A DNA stretch of 64,000 nt from DASVFB01 sp963815965 (lineage in GTDB: Bacteria > Actinomycetota > Thermoleophilia > Gaiellales > Gaiellaceae), in the NCBI GenBank assembly GCA_963815965.1, contig CAWFIT010000003.1, forward strand, positions 1 through 64,000, written 5' to 3'. This document shows, piece by piece, positions 16,842 through 27,067 of the stretch. Positions within the stretch are counted from its first letter, which is position 1, and the number at the start of each line of letters is the position of its first letter. A program made the translations under genes and the position numbers. The notes beneath the pieces are model-generated. The model had not been told where the DNA came from. It ran no database searches and saw only the letters and a program-made list of their open reading frames with translations.

Positions 16842-18106
16842 GCGCGCGCCGACGCGACCGCGCGTGCGACTTCGTCCACCTCGTCGTCCGTCAGCGTGCG
16901 GCAGTCGAGGAGCAGCTTTCGGTCGCGGACGATGCCGACGACGGGCGGTTCGGTGGAGCGAAGCGGCGAGGCGAGCTCCTCCTCGAGCGCGCACGCGAAG
17001 CTCGGTAGCTCGGCGAGCGGAAGCGCGCCGCCGCCGACTCGCGCGACCGTCTCTTCGACCGTTCCGCCGGTCAGCGAGGCGAGCCGATCGGCGCGCGCGC
17101 GCACGCCGTCGTCGCGGAGCATGCGCAGCACAGGGATCCGCTCCGGCGCGTCGAGATACAGAGCGAGCGTTCCCTCGAGCGCAGCGAGCGTGAGCTTGTC
17201 CGCGCGCAGCGCCCGCTGGAGCGGATGCCGGCGCAGGCGCTCGACGAGGTCGGCGCGTCCGACGACGATGCCTGCCTGCGGCCCTCCGAGCAGCTTGTCG
17301 CCCGAGAAGGTCACGAGGTCGGCGCCGGCGGCGAGGCTCTCCTTCGCGGAAGGCTCGTCCGCCAGCTCGACCAGAACGCCCGAACCGAGGTCGTCCACCA
17401 GCGGCAGTTTGTGGCTCTGTGCCACCTGGGCGAGGTGGCGCAACGGCGGCAGCTCGGTGAAGCCGACGACACGGAAGTTCGACTGGTGCACACGCAAGAT
17501 CAGCGCCGTCTCGTCGCCGATCGCCTTCTCGTAATCGCCCGCCCGAGTGCGGTTCGTCGTGCCGACCTCGCGCAGCCGCGCGCCCGAGCGCGCGAGCACG
17601 TCGGGAATCCGGAAGCCGTCGCCGATCTCGATCAATTCGCCGCGCGACACGAGCACCTCGCGTCCCTCTGCAAGAGCTGCGAGCGCGAGCAGCACCGCTG
17701 CCGCGTTGTTGTTGACGACGAGCGCCGCCTCAGCGCCTGTGAGCCGGCGCAGGATGTCGGCGACGTGATCCTGCCGCGACCCGCGCGCCCCGGCGGTCAG
17801 GTCGTACTCGAGGTTCGAGTAGCCGCGCGCGACCTCCTCGACCCGAGCGATCGCCTCGGCCGCGAGCGGTGCGCGACCCAAGTTCGTGTGCACGATCACA
17901 CCGGTCGCGTTGAGGACCCGGCGGAGCCGCGGCTGCCGTGCGCGCGCGAGCTCGTCGCGCAGGCGCGCGTCCAGGTCCCCGGGCTCGGCACCGGCGCGAA
18001 TTTCCTCCCGAGCCTGCTCCAGCACGACCCGCGCAGCCGCCACCGCAAGCGGGTCGTTCACGTCGCGGGCGAGCTCGTCGACAGACGGAAGGTCGCGAAG
18101 CTGCAC
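16838..18106 (-). CDS. selA: L-seryl-tRNA(Sec) selenium transferase SelA
   Basis: SelA is a PLP enzyme that turns seryl-tRNA-Sec into selenocysteinyl-tRNA-Sec using selenophosphate. The N-terminal tRNA-binding part leads to LRRVLNATGVIVHTNLGRAP. The PLP lysine is K271 in VTFSGDKLLGGPQAG. Other family signatures are SNLEYDL, VNNNAAAVLL and EVGTTNRT. Length is 422 residues, slightly shorter than E. coli SelA. The start is GTG 18106; no ribosome binding site is present, but TATTCT ends 6 nt upstream, so the transcript is probably leaderless. It heads the selA-OMT-selB-SnoaL operon. Confidence 0.95.
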   Translation of the reverse strand: MQLRDLPSVDELARDVNDPLAVAAARVVLEQAREEIRAGAEPGDLDARLRDELARARQPRLRRVLNATGVIVHTNLGRAPLAAEAIARVEEVARGYSNLEYDLTAGARGSRQDHVADILRRLTGAEAALVVNNNAAAVLLALAALAEGREVLVSRGELIEIGDGFRIPDVLARSGARLREVGTTNRTRAGDYEKAIGDETALILRVHQSNFRVVGFTELPPLRHLAQVAQSHKLPLVDDLGSGVLVELADEPSAKESLAAGADLVTFSGDKLLGGPQAGIVVGRADLVERLRRHPLQRALRADKLTLAALEGTLALYLDAPERIPVLRMLRDDGVRARADRLASLTGGTVEETVARVGGGALPLAELPSFACALEEELASPLRSTEPPVVGIVRDRKLLLDCRTLTDDEVDEVARAVASARA

Positions 18107-18112
18107 GAACTA

Positions 18113-18118
18113 AGAATA
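18113..18118 (-). promoter_or_regulatory. -10 hexamer TATTCT for the selA operon
   Basis: On the minus strand TATTCT is followed by TAGTTC and the GTG at 18106. The spacing of 6 nt equals that before queF and topA. It sits in the 17-bp gap after the LOG gene stop. Confidence 0.5.
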
Positions 18119-18123
18119 GGCCG

Positions 18124-18801
18124 CTACCGCGCGCCTTCCTCTAATCGGCGCAGCTCGTAGGGGCCGGCGACGAGCTCGACGGCCTCCTCCGGATCGTTCG
18201 TGACATGCAGCAGGTCGACGTCCGCGGAAGAAACCATCGACTCACGTAGCAGCCTGTCGCGGATCCAGTCGAGCATCTCGCCCCAGTAGTCCGAGTCGAA
18301 GAGCACGACCGGAAAGTGCTTCACCTTGCCCGTCTGGATCAGCGTCAGCGCTTCATACATCTCGTCGAGCGTCCCGAACCCGCCGGGAAAGATGACGAAA
18401 CCCTCGCTGGGCTTCACGAAGCAGACCTTGCGCACGTAGAAGTGCGCAAACGTGTACTCGATGTCGAGATAGCCGTTCGGGCTCTGCTCGTGCGGAAGCT
18501 CGATGTTGAAGCCGACCGACAGGCCGCCGCCCTCCTTGGCCCCGCGGTTCGCCGCCTCCATCACGCCGGGCCCGCCGCCGGTGACAACCGCCCAACCGCG
18601 ACCGGCGAACAGGCGGCCGGTGACGCGAGCCGCGGCGTAAGCCGGATGATCCTCTCCGACGCGCGCCGAGCCGAAGAGCGCAACCGCGGGCCGGTCGATC
18701 CTCTCGACGAGGGCGAATCCGGTGCGAAACTCCTCGGCGATTCGCTCGACCGCGTCAGGCGGATCGACCTGCCCGGTGTCGAGGATCTGCTGGTCGTGCA
18801 C
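18124..18801 (-). CDS. LOG-family (TIGR00730-type) Rossmann-fold protein
   Basis: A 225-residue protein with GWAVVTGGGPGVMEAANRGA and the signature PGGFGTLDEMYE. In this family the Arg/Glu of those motifs act in cleavage of ribose from cytokinin nucleotides or other nucleoside monophosphates. The GTG at 18801 overlaps the stop of the upstream site-2-protease gene by one base (TAGTG). The cellular substrate in bacteria is usually unknown. Confidence 0.87.
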   Translation of the reverse strand: MHDQQILDTGQVDPPDAVERIAEEFRTGFALVERIDRPAVALFGSARVGEDHPAYAAARVTGRLFAGRGWAVVTGGGPGVMEAANRGAKEGGGLSVGFNIELPHEQSPNGYLDIEYTFAHFYVRKVCFVKPSEGFVIFPGGFGTLDEMYEALTLIQTGKVKHFPVVLFDSDYWGEMLDWIRDRLLRESMVSSADVDLLHVTNDPEEAVELVAGPYELRRLEEGAR

Positions 18802-19616
18802 TAGAAGTTGCGCGGGACGTGCGTGTGCTCGATCCCGAACGCAAGCAGCGCCGCCAGGCCGAAATAGAGGATGGCGATCACGATCCGCTGCCACGGTTTG
18901 AGGCGGTAGTACTCCTGGGACTCTGGGTGACCGCGCATCTGCCAGCGCCGCCACGTCTCCATCCCGCCGACGATCAGGATCAGGATCAGAATCGGATTCG
19001 GCTGGATGATGACGAGCACGACGAGCGCGACCAACCCGAGCGCGACGACTCCTGGATGGATCGCGACAGCGATGCGCCCGCCGTCGAGTGGCAGAAACGG
19101 AATGAGGTTGAAGAGGTTGATCAGGAAGCCGAGGAACGCAAGCGCGATGAGCGGGCGCGAGTCGTAATACGCGCCGACTGCCCAAATGACGGCGGCGCCG
19201 GCCGTCCCGAGGATCGGGCCTGCAATGCCGTTGAGCGCCTCGTGCCACGCGCTCTGCGGCATGCGTTTCATCTGAATCGCCGCCCCGAGGAACGGGATGA
19301 AAAACGGCGCGCTGACCGGCAGCCCCTGGCGCTTGGCCTCGAGCACGTGTCCCATCTCGTGGACGAAGAGGAGCACGACTAGGCCGATCCCGAACCACCA
19401 GCCGCCGATCCAGACGTACACCGCGGCCGAGACGAAGATCGAGAAGAGGAACTTCGCTTTGAAGAGCACGGCGCCGAACTTCACGAGCAGCGCGCCGACT
19501 GCGGCGAGCGGCGCCAGGATCTTCTTCAACAGCTCGCGCAGCCCCGACCGGGGCTGAACCGGCTCGTAGTCGCGCTGGGGGACCTCGTACTGGTTCACGA
19601 TCCTCGGCCTATCCAT
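18801..19616 (-). CDS. Site-2 protease family (M50) membrane metallopeptidase
   Basis: A 271-residue membrane protein with about six helices. The zinc motif HEMGH is at residues 86-90 and the third-ligand motif is NLIPFLPLDGGR, both within predicted helices, as in intramembrane M50 proteases. A short cytoplasmic N-terminus rich in charged residues precedes the first helix. The ATG at 19616 (MDRPRIVNQYEV) overlaps the end of the MoaD-MoaE gene by 22 bases. The target protein is unknown; no anti-sigma factor lies beside it. Confidence 0.87.
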   Translation of the reverse strand: MDRPRIVNQYEVPQRDYEPVQPRSGLRELLKKILAPLAAVGALLVKFGAVLFKAKFLFSIFVSAAVYVWIGGWWFGIGLVVLLFVHEMGHVLEAKRQGLPVSAPFFIPFLGAAIQMKRMPQSAWHEALNGIAGPILGTAGAAVIWAVGAYYDSRPLIALAFLGFLINLFNLIPFLPLDGGRIAVAIHPGVVALGLVALVVLVIIQPNPILILILIVGGMETWRRWQMRGHPESQEYYRLKPWQRIVIAILYFGLAALLAFGIEHTHVPRNF

Positions 19617-20227
19617 TCTTCGCCGCCCACGTACACCTCTTTCTTCCACAACGGGACGCGTTCTTTGAGGGTATCTATGGCGTCCTTGCATGCCGCGAGC
19701 GCGTCCTGCCGGTGCGGCGCAGAGACGGCGATCACGACGCTCCGCTCCCCGATCGCGACGCGGCCGATACGGTGGTGGATCGCGATCGCGCAGAGCTCGT
19801 AGCGCGCCGTGAGCTCGTCGGCGATCTCGGACATCACCCGCTCGGCCATGCCTTCGTACGCCTCGTACTCGAGGGACGTGACCGTGCGACCGCGCGAGTG
19901 CACGCGCGTCGTGCCGACGAACGTCGCGACGGCGCCGGCCTCCTCGGACGCGACCTCCTCGACCACGGCCTCGATCGATAGCGGATGCTCGCTGAGCGCG
20001 AACGCGCCACCGGAGACAGGTGGAATCAGCGCCACCTCGTCTCCATCGGCAAGTTTGCGGTCGCGCTCAACATACGACTTGTTCAGCGCGTACAGCAGTC
20101 CCGGCGGCTCGTCCCCCAGGTCGAGCGCCGTCCAGACGTCGCCGATCTGTGCGACTCCCTCGATCTCGCGTCGCGACCAGCCCGCGCGCTCGCGGAGACC
20201 GGCGAACAGACGGACCGTGACGCGCAC
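19595..20227 (-). CDS. moaDE: Molybdopterin synthase, MoaD-MoaE fusion
   Basis: A 210-residue fusion of both molybdopterin-synthase subunits, which insert two sulfurs into cyclic pyranopterin monophosphate. Residues 1-75 are a MoaD ubiquitin fold (VTVRLFAGLRERAG) ending VALIPPVSGG, where the C-terminal GG that would be thiocarboxylated is now internal. From about residue 80 follows MoaE: GAVATFVGTTRVHSRG, LEYEAYEGMAE, HRIGRVAIGE and WKKEVY. The start is GTG 20227. It is the first gene of the run down to LOG. Confidence 0.9.
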   Translation of the reverse strand: MRVTVRLFAGLRERAGWSRREIEGVAQIGDVWTALDLGDEPPGLLYALNKSYVERDRKLADGDEVALIPPVSGGAFALSEHPLSIEAVVEEVASEEAGAVATFVGTTRVHSRGRTVTSLEYEAYEGMAERVMSEIADELTARYELCAIAIHHRIGRVAIGERSVVIAVSAPHRQDALAACKDAIDTLKERVPLWKKEVYVGGEEWIGRGS

Positions 20228-20250
20228 GCGCTCAGCATAGGTTCACGGCG

Positions 20251-20256
20251 TACCCT
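20251..20256 (+). promoter_or_regulatory. -10 hexamer TACCCT for the ABC exporter
   Basis: TACCCT is followed by GAACGG and the ATG at 20263, again 6 nt. No ribosome binding site is present, so the message is probably leaderless. Confidence 0.45.
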
Positions 20257-20262
20257 GAACGG

Positions 20263-22065
20263 ATGCCAGGCTCACGCTTCTTCAACTACGAGGAACCGCC
20301 CGAGCGTCCGGAAGACCCAGCCGTGCGGCGGGCGAACTTGCGCCGGGTCGGGGCGCTCTTCAAGCCGTACAAGGTTCGGCTCGCCGCCGTCCTCGTGCTG
20401 ATCGTGGTCTCCGCGGGGCTCGGCGTGATCCCGGCGTTCCTGCTCCGCGACCTGCTTAACGCGATCCAGGATTCCGACACGACGGCGCTGTCGCTGTTCG
20501 CGGCCGGGATGATCGCGATCGCAATCGTCAACGGCGTGCTCGGCGTGCTCCAGACGCTCCTGTCGAACCAGGTCGGCCAGCGCGTCATGCACGACCTGCG
20601 CGCAGCGGTATTTCGCCACTTGCAGCGGCTCTCGCTCGCGTTCTTCACGCGCACCCGCACGGGCGAGGTGCAGTCACGTATCTCGAACGACATCGGCGGC
20701 GTCCAGAGCGTCGTCACGAACACCGCGACGTCGATCGTCTCGAGCGTGACGACGGTCGCGGCGACGATGATCGGCATGATCCTGCTCAGCTGGCAGCTCG
20801 CGCTGTTCGCGTTCGCGCTCATACCGATCTTCGTCGTGCTGACGCGGCGGGTCGGGAACGAGCGGCGAAAGATCGCGAAGACCACGCAGGAGACACTGGC
20901 CGACATCTCGAGCCTCGTGCAGGAGTCGCTGTCGGTCTCCGGGATCATGCTCGGCAAGACGATGGGGCGGTCGGCCGAGCTCGCCGACCGCTTCGAGTCC
21001 GATTCGTTGCGTCTCGCCGATCTCGAGGTTCGCCAGCGGATGGCGGGGCGCTGGGTGATGGCCTCGATCCAGACGACCTTCGCCGTCATGCCGGCGGCCG
21101 TGTACTGGTTCGGCGGGCTCGCGCTCGCGAGTGGTTCCAATGCGATCGACATCGCCACGCTCGTCGCGTTCACGACCTTGCAGACGCGCCTCTTCTTCCC
21201 GATCGGGTCGCTGCTCTCGGTCGGCCTCGACGTGCAGACGTCGCTCGCGCTCTTCGACCGGATCTTCGAGTACCTCGACCAGTCGGTCGACATCGAGGAG
21301 AAGCCCGACGCCTTGCAGGAGGCGCCGGCCGGCGACGTGGTTTTCGACCACGTCTGGTTCCGCTACGGCGAGGACTGGACGCTCGAGGACGTCACTTTCA
21401 CGGTCCAGGCGGGCACGACCACGGCTCTCGTCGGCGAGACCGGCTCCGGCAAGACGACACTCGGCTATCTCGCCGCTCGTCTGTACGACGTGGAGCGCGG
21501 CGCCGTGACGATCGCCGGTGTCGACGTGCGCGACCTCAGCTTCCGCGCACTCAGCGATCTCGTCGGCGTCGTCTCGCAGGAGACGTATCTCTTCCACGCA
21601 ACCGTGCGTGAGAACCTCCGCTTCGCGAAGCCCGATGCGACGGACGCCGAGCTCGAAACGGCGGCCGAGGCCGCGCGCATCCACGACCTGATCGAGTCGC
21701 TGCCCGAGGGCTACGACACCGTCGTCGGCGAGCGGGGCTATCGCTTCTCCGGCGGCGAGAAGCAGCGGATGGCAATCGCCCGCACGATCCTGCGCAACCC
21801 GCCGATCCTCGTGCTCGACGAGGCGACCAGCTCGCTCGACACCGCGACCGAGCGGCTCGTGCAGGAGGCACTCGACCAACTCTCGGAGGGGCGGACGACG
21901 ATCGCGATCGCGCATCGCCTGTCGACGATCCGCGACGCGGACCAGATCGTCGTCGTCGACCGCGGCCGAGTCGTCGAGATCGGCACACACGCCGAGCTCG
22001 TACGCAACGGCAACCGTTACAGCACGCTCGTCTCGCGGGATTCGGAGCTCCAGCTTGCCGGCTGA
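20263..22065 (+). CDS. ABC exporter half-transporter (fused permease and ATPase)
   Basis: A 600-residue type I ABC exporter half. The membrane domain spans about residues 30-320 with six helices. The ATPase domain has Walker A VGETGSGKTT, a Q-loop near VVSQETYLFH, signature FSGGEKQRMA, Walker B ILVLDEATSS and the H-loop IAIAHRLST. It would work as a homodimer exporting a lipid, peptide or drug; the substrate is not predictable. The stop overlaps the GNAT start by 11 bases. Confidence 0.93.
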   Translation: MPGSRFFNYEEPPERPEDPAVRRANLRRVGALFKPYKVRLAAVLVLIVVSAGLGVIPAFLLRDLLNAIQDSDTTALSLFAAGMIAIAIVNGVLGVLQTLLSNQVGQRVMHDLRAAVFRHLQRLSLAFFTRTRTGEVQSRISNDIGGVQSVVTNTATSIVSSVTTVAATMIGMILLSWQLALFAFALIPIFVVLTRRVGNERRKIAKTTQETLADISSLVQESLSVSGIMLGKTMGRSAELADRFESDSLRLADLEVRQRMAGRWVMASIQTTFAVMPAAVYWFGGLALASGSNAIDIATLVAFTTLQTRLFFPIGSLLSVGLDVQTSLALFDRIFEYLDQSVDIEEKPDALQEAPAGDVVFDHVWFRYGEDWTLEDVTFTVQAGTTTALVGETGSGKTTLGYLAARLYDVERGAVTIAGVDVRDLSFRALSDLVGVVSQETYLFHATVRENLRFAKPDATDAELETAAEAARIHDLIESLPEGYDTVVGERGYRFSGGEKQRMAIARTILRNPPILVLDEATSSLDTATERLVQEALDQLSEGRTTIAIAHRLSTIRDADQIVVVDRGRVVEIGTHAELVRNGNRYSTLVSRDSELQLAG

Positions 22066-22966
22066 CGTCACGGTCACGTCTGTCGAGGCCACGAGCGACG
22101 CGGATCTCGAGGCGCTGGTCGAGGTGCGGCGCCGGGCCACACCGGATCTTGTGGGAACGGTCGAGAATCTTCGCTTCCAGCTCGAGACGAAGGCGCAGCC
22201 GCTCGCCTATCTCGTCGCCCGACACGAAGGCGAGCCTGTCGCCTGCGGCTACGTCGAGGCGTGGCCGCCTTTCGCCGTCGGCGACGTGACCGTCGTGCCA
22301 GAGCACCGTCGCCGAGGCATCGGCGCCGCGGTGCTCGCGGACATCTCGGCGCGGGCGCGCGGCTTCGGCAACGACAGCATCCAGGGCGAGGTCAGGGAGA
22401 GCGATGCACAGTCGCGCGCGTTCCTCGAACGCCGCGGCTTCGTCCAGGTCGGCGCGGAGAAAGCGGTCGTGCTCGACCTGGGCAGCGTCGAGCCGGCCGA
22501 CGTGGAGCCGCCGCCCGGTGTGCGGATCGTGACGCGTGTCGAAGAGCCGGACCTGCTCGACGGGATGTACGCAGTCGCCGTCCAGGCAGATGAAGACATT
22601 CCTGGTGAAGAAGGTGCCCAGACATTCGAGCAGTGGCGCGCGCACGAGATCGACAGGCCTACGCGCCGGCCGGAGCTCTGCTTCATCGCGCTCGCGGGCG
22701 ACGAGGTCATTGGCTACGCCGCGCTGCAGGTCTTCGGCGACGAGGCGCACCACGGTCTCACGGCGACGCGGCGCGACTGGCGCCGCCGCGGCGTGGCGAC
22801 CGCACTGAAGCGGGCCGAGATCGTCGCCGCAAAGCGCGCCGGGTTCCGTCGGCTCGTCACCGAGAGCGAGGAGCGAAACGAACCGATGCGGCGGCTGAAC
22901 GAGAAGCTCGGCTTCGTCCCGTCGCCCGAGCTGAGCGTCGTCGTGATGCGCGGGCCGGTCGCCTAG
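22055..22966 (+). CDS. Tandem GNAT-family N-acetyltransferase
   Basis: A 303-residue protein with two GNAT folds. The first has the acetyl-CoA motif VVPEHRRRGIGAAVL followed by SRAFLERRGF. The second has ATRRDWRRRGVATALKRAEI and RRLNEKLGF. The TTG at 22055 inside the end of the exporter gene is the earliest start that keeps the first strand. Translational coupling with the exporter is likely. Such double-GNAT proteins resemble mycothiol synthase in layout, but key residues cannot be checked here and the substrate stays open. Confidence 0.83.
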   Translation: MPADVTVTSVEATSDADLEALVEVRRRATPDLVGTVENLRFQLETKAQPLAYLVARHEGEPVACGYVEAWPPFAVGDVTVVPEHRRRGIGAAVLADISARARGFGNDSIQGEVRESDAQSRAFLERRGFVQVGAEKAVVLDLGSVEPADVEPPPGVRIVTRVEEPDLLDGMYAVAVQADEDIPGEEGAQTFEQWRAHEIDRPTRRPELCFIALAGDEVIGYAALQVFGDEAHHGLTATRRDWRRRGVATALKRAEIVAAKRAGFRRLVTESEERNEPMRRLNEKLGFVPSPELSVVVMRGPVA

Positions 22967-22978
22967 ACCGGCACAGCG

Positions 22979-22984
22979 TACGAT
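22979..22984 (+). promoter_or_regulatory. -10 hexamer TACGAT for the methylmalonyl-CoA mutase operon
   Basis: TACGAT is followed by seven bases and the ATG at 22992, with no ribosome binding site. The 25-bp gap has no room for a cobalamin riboswitch. Confidence 0.45.
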
Positions 22985-22991
22985 TCGCTCC

Positions 22992-24568
<1,577 letters not shown>

Positions 24569-24572
<4 letters not shown>

Positions 24573-25876
24573 GCGACGCGCTGGCGTACCACCGCGCGAC
24601 AAACGTCGAAGCACACGGAACGGACGAGGACGAGGCGCGGACGCTCGAGACCTATCCGACCCTCTTCAAGGACTACGGCGACTCGGAGCGAGTTCCGCTC
24701 GAGAAGTCTCTCGCCGGCCCGATCCTCGGCAACGGGGCGGCGGTCATGCGGACGCGGACGCACTTCGGCCCCCCGGGCCGGCGGACGGTGCACTTTCGCG
24801 GTTACTCGAGCGCGGGCGCGCTGTACCCGATCGAGGCGTACGTCGCGGCGCCCGACGCGCTCTACTCCTTCGACGCGCTCACGCCCGGGCTCGTCCGCGT
24901 CGGCGAGGGCGACGCGCGATCGGCTGTTGCTGCGGCCGTGGATGCGAGCGGCGACACCTTCGTCGTCCTGACGGGCGTCCATTCGCGCACCGGCTGGAAG
25001 TACATGGAGCGCGGCTACCGCCATGTGTGGTGGGACGCGGGCACGATGCTCGCGAACGTCCTTGCGCTCGCCGCCGCCGACGACCTTCGGCCCAGGCTTC
25101 ACGTTGCGTTCCTCGACCAAGAACTGAACGCAGCGCTCGGCATCGATGGCGTTACCGAATACGCCCTCGCGGTCGTGGCCCTCGGTGACGACACGAAGTC
25201 GCCGTCCCGGCCGAGCGACGCTGGTACAGCCGTCCCACGAGCGCCGGTGGCCGCTCGCTATCCGCTCGCCGAGGCGGCGCATGCATCGTCGGCCTGCACG
25301 CGGCTGGAAGACGTACGCGCATGGCGCGTCGAGCCGCCGGGGGAGGAGCCGAAGGTCGACCGCGCCGCGCTCGTGCATGCAATCCGCCGCCGCGGGTCGA
25401 TTCGCGCGTACGCGCCGACACCGCTCCCGCACGACGAGCTGGCCGATCTGCTCCGGTGGACCGAGTCGCCGATCCCGGCCGACGCACGGTCCGTTGTGCG
25501 ACAGGTCGTGACCGTCGCTGCTGTGGAGGGGGTCGAGCCCGGGATCTACGACGCGCAGCTGAGACTCATCGCGCCGCGCGACGAGCGGGAGCTCCGCCAG
25601 GCCGTCGGATTCGCCGCGATGGAACAGGAGCACCCCCGAGATGCCGGCGTCAACGTCTTCCACCTCTGCGATCTCGACGCGCTCGTTGCGCGGCTCGGCG
25701 ACCGTGGCTACCGCTGGGCACTGCTCGAGGCCGGCATCCGTGCCGGACGGCTGCAGATCGGTGCGGTCATGCACGGCTGGGGCGCTGCCGCGTCGACCTT
25801 CTACGACGAGGAGGTCTCGCGGCTGCTCAACACCCACGAGGCGCCGTTGCTGATGGTCGCTGTGGGCGTCCGCTAG
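24569..25876 (+). CDS. SagB-type oxidoreductase with two nitroreductase-fold domains
   Basis: A 435-residue protein. The N-terminal half has the SagB signature HFRGYSSAGALYPIEAYVA and HVWWDAGTMLANVLALAAA. The C-terminal half repeats the fold with HAIRRRGSIRAYAPTPLPHDELADLL and LLEAGIRAGRLQIGA. SagB proteins are FMN dehydrogenases; in RiPP clusters they oxidise azolines to azoles. Here no YcaO cyclodehydratase or precursor peptide is adjacent, so a different oxidation is likely. The ATG at 24569 is coupled to the mutase stop. Confidence 0.82.
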
Positions 25877-26868
25877 TGCGGATCCTGCTCGTCTCGCAGA
25901 TGTATCCAGGCCCGCGTGACCCGGACCTCGGCGTCTTCGTCGCGCAGATTGAGCATGAGCTGCGCGGCTTCGGTCACGAGATCGACCTCGCAGTGCTCGA
26001 CCGACGCAACGGCGGCAAGCGCCGGTATCTGGAGCTCGCGCGGCGCGTTCGCGAGGCGCCGAAGCCGGATGTCGTCTACGCGCACTTCCTCGTCCCTTCT
26101 GGGCTGATCGCGTCGCGCGTCGACGCGCCGCTCGTCGTCACCGCACACGGGCGGGACGTGCGCAACGTCGGTGCGATCCCGGGAGTCGCGTCGCTGACGC
26201 GCCGCGTCGTCGCGCGCGCGTCGTCGGTGATCGCCGTCTCGAACTACCTACGCCGCGAGCTCGAGGCAAAAATTCCGCACGCGCGGGGCAAGACCGAGGT
26301 CGTCGACTCAGGCGTCGACCTCGAGCGCTTCTCACCCGCGGAGCCGCCGGGCCACGAGCTCGAGTCGCCCGCGTTCCTCTGCGTCGGCGGCCTCACCGAG
26401 CGCAAGAACGTCGTCCGGCTCGCCGACGCATTCGCGCGCCTGGGCGAGGGAAGCCTCACGTTCGTCGGCGATGGTCCGCTGCGCGCGCAGCTGGAAGGGC
26501 GCGAAGGAGTGCGGATCGTCGGGCGAGTGCAGCACGACGAAGTGGCGAGCTGGATCGCGAGCGCCGACGTCGTGTGCCAGCCGAGCCTGATCGAGCCGTT
26601 CGGTCAGTCGGTACTCGAGGCGATGGCGTGCGCTCGAACGGTCGTCGCGACGCGCATCGGCGGTCCGCCCGAGTTCGTCCAGCCGGGCGCCGGCGTCCTC
26701 GTCGATCCGACCGACCTTGACGCGCTCGAGAACGCGCTGCGGACAGCCGCTGCGTTACCGCGGCCGAACGAGGCCGCGCGCACCGCGGCCGCCGAGCACG
26801 ACGTCAAGCATCAGGCTCGTCGGATCGAGGAGCTTCTCGAGCGAGCCGTGGCAGATCGGCGAGCCTGA
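25876..26868 (+). CDS. Glycosyltransferase family 4 (GT-B)
   Basis: A 330-residue GT4 enzyme: RILLVSQMYPGPRDPDLGVF at the N-terminus, VTAHGRDVRN, then VVDSGVDLERFSP, GGLTERKNV, and the EX7E motif EPFGQSVLEAMA that binds the nucleotide sugar. The GTG at 25876 overlaps the previous stop by one base (TAGTG), so mutase, SagB-type enzyme and transferase share a message. The acceptor and sugar are unknown. The last 65 bases overlap the convergent small gene. Confidence 0.9.
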   Translation: MRILLVSQMYPGPRDPDLGVFVAQIEHELRGFGHEIDLAVLDRRNGGKRRYLELARRVREAPKPDVVYAHFLVPSGLIASRVDAPLVVTAHGRDVRNVGAIPGVASLTRRVVARASSVIAVSNYLRRELEAKIPHARGKTEVVDSGVDLERFSPAEPPGHELESPAFLCVGGLTERKNVVRLADAFARLGEGSLTFVGDGPLRAQLEGREGVRIVGRVQHDEVASWIASADVVCQPSLIEPFGQSVLEAMACARTVVATRIGGPPEFVQPGAGVLVDPTDLDALENALRTAAALPRPNEAARTAAAEHDVKHQARRIEELLERAVADRRA

Positions 26869-27040
26869 GCTCGACGAGCGGGCGCACCTGATCCTCGAGG
26901 CCGTTCTCGCGCGCCAGTTCGAGTGCCTGCAGGAATGACTGCCGTGCCTTCTCAGGATCGACTCCCTGCTTCAGGCGGTTGTCCCCGGTTACGAGAAGTT
27001 TTTGTATCTTTTCGCGCGCTTTTTCTTCACTATTTTTCAT
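26804..27040 (-). CDS. Small helical (TPR-like) protein, hypothetical
   Basis: A 78-residue, charged, helical protein: KNSEEKAREKIQKLLVTGDN, then GVDPEKARQSFLQALELAREN and a C-terminal helix with VELRLADLPRLAR. The middle part fits one tetratricopeptide-like hairpin. The ATG at 27040 is 6 nt after TATAAG. The 3' end overlaps the glycosyltransferase on the other strand by 65 bp. Support is moderate: sensible composition, a promoter in place, and divergence from a regulator gene. Confidence 0.5.
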   Translation of the reverse strand: MKNSEEKAREKIQKLLVTGDNRLKQGVDPEKARQSFLQALELARENGLEDQVRPLVELRLADLPRLAREAPRSDEPDA

Positions 27041-27046
27041 AATTCT

Positions 27047-27054
27047 CTTATACT
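27047..27054. promoter_or_regulatory. Overlapping divergent -10 elements in an AT-rich island
   Basis: On the plus strand TATACT (27049-27054) precedes the receiver gene start by about 13 nt. On the minus strand TATAAG (complement of 27047-27052) precedes the small gene ATG by 6 nt. The two hexamers share a symmetric TATA core. About 70 bp around them (26995-27065) are strikingly AT-rich for this genome. Confidence 0.5.
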
Positions 27055-27067
27055 ATTCATAGGGGAG

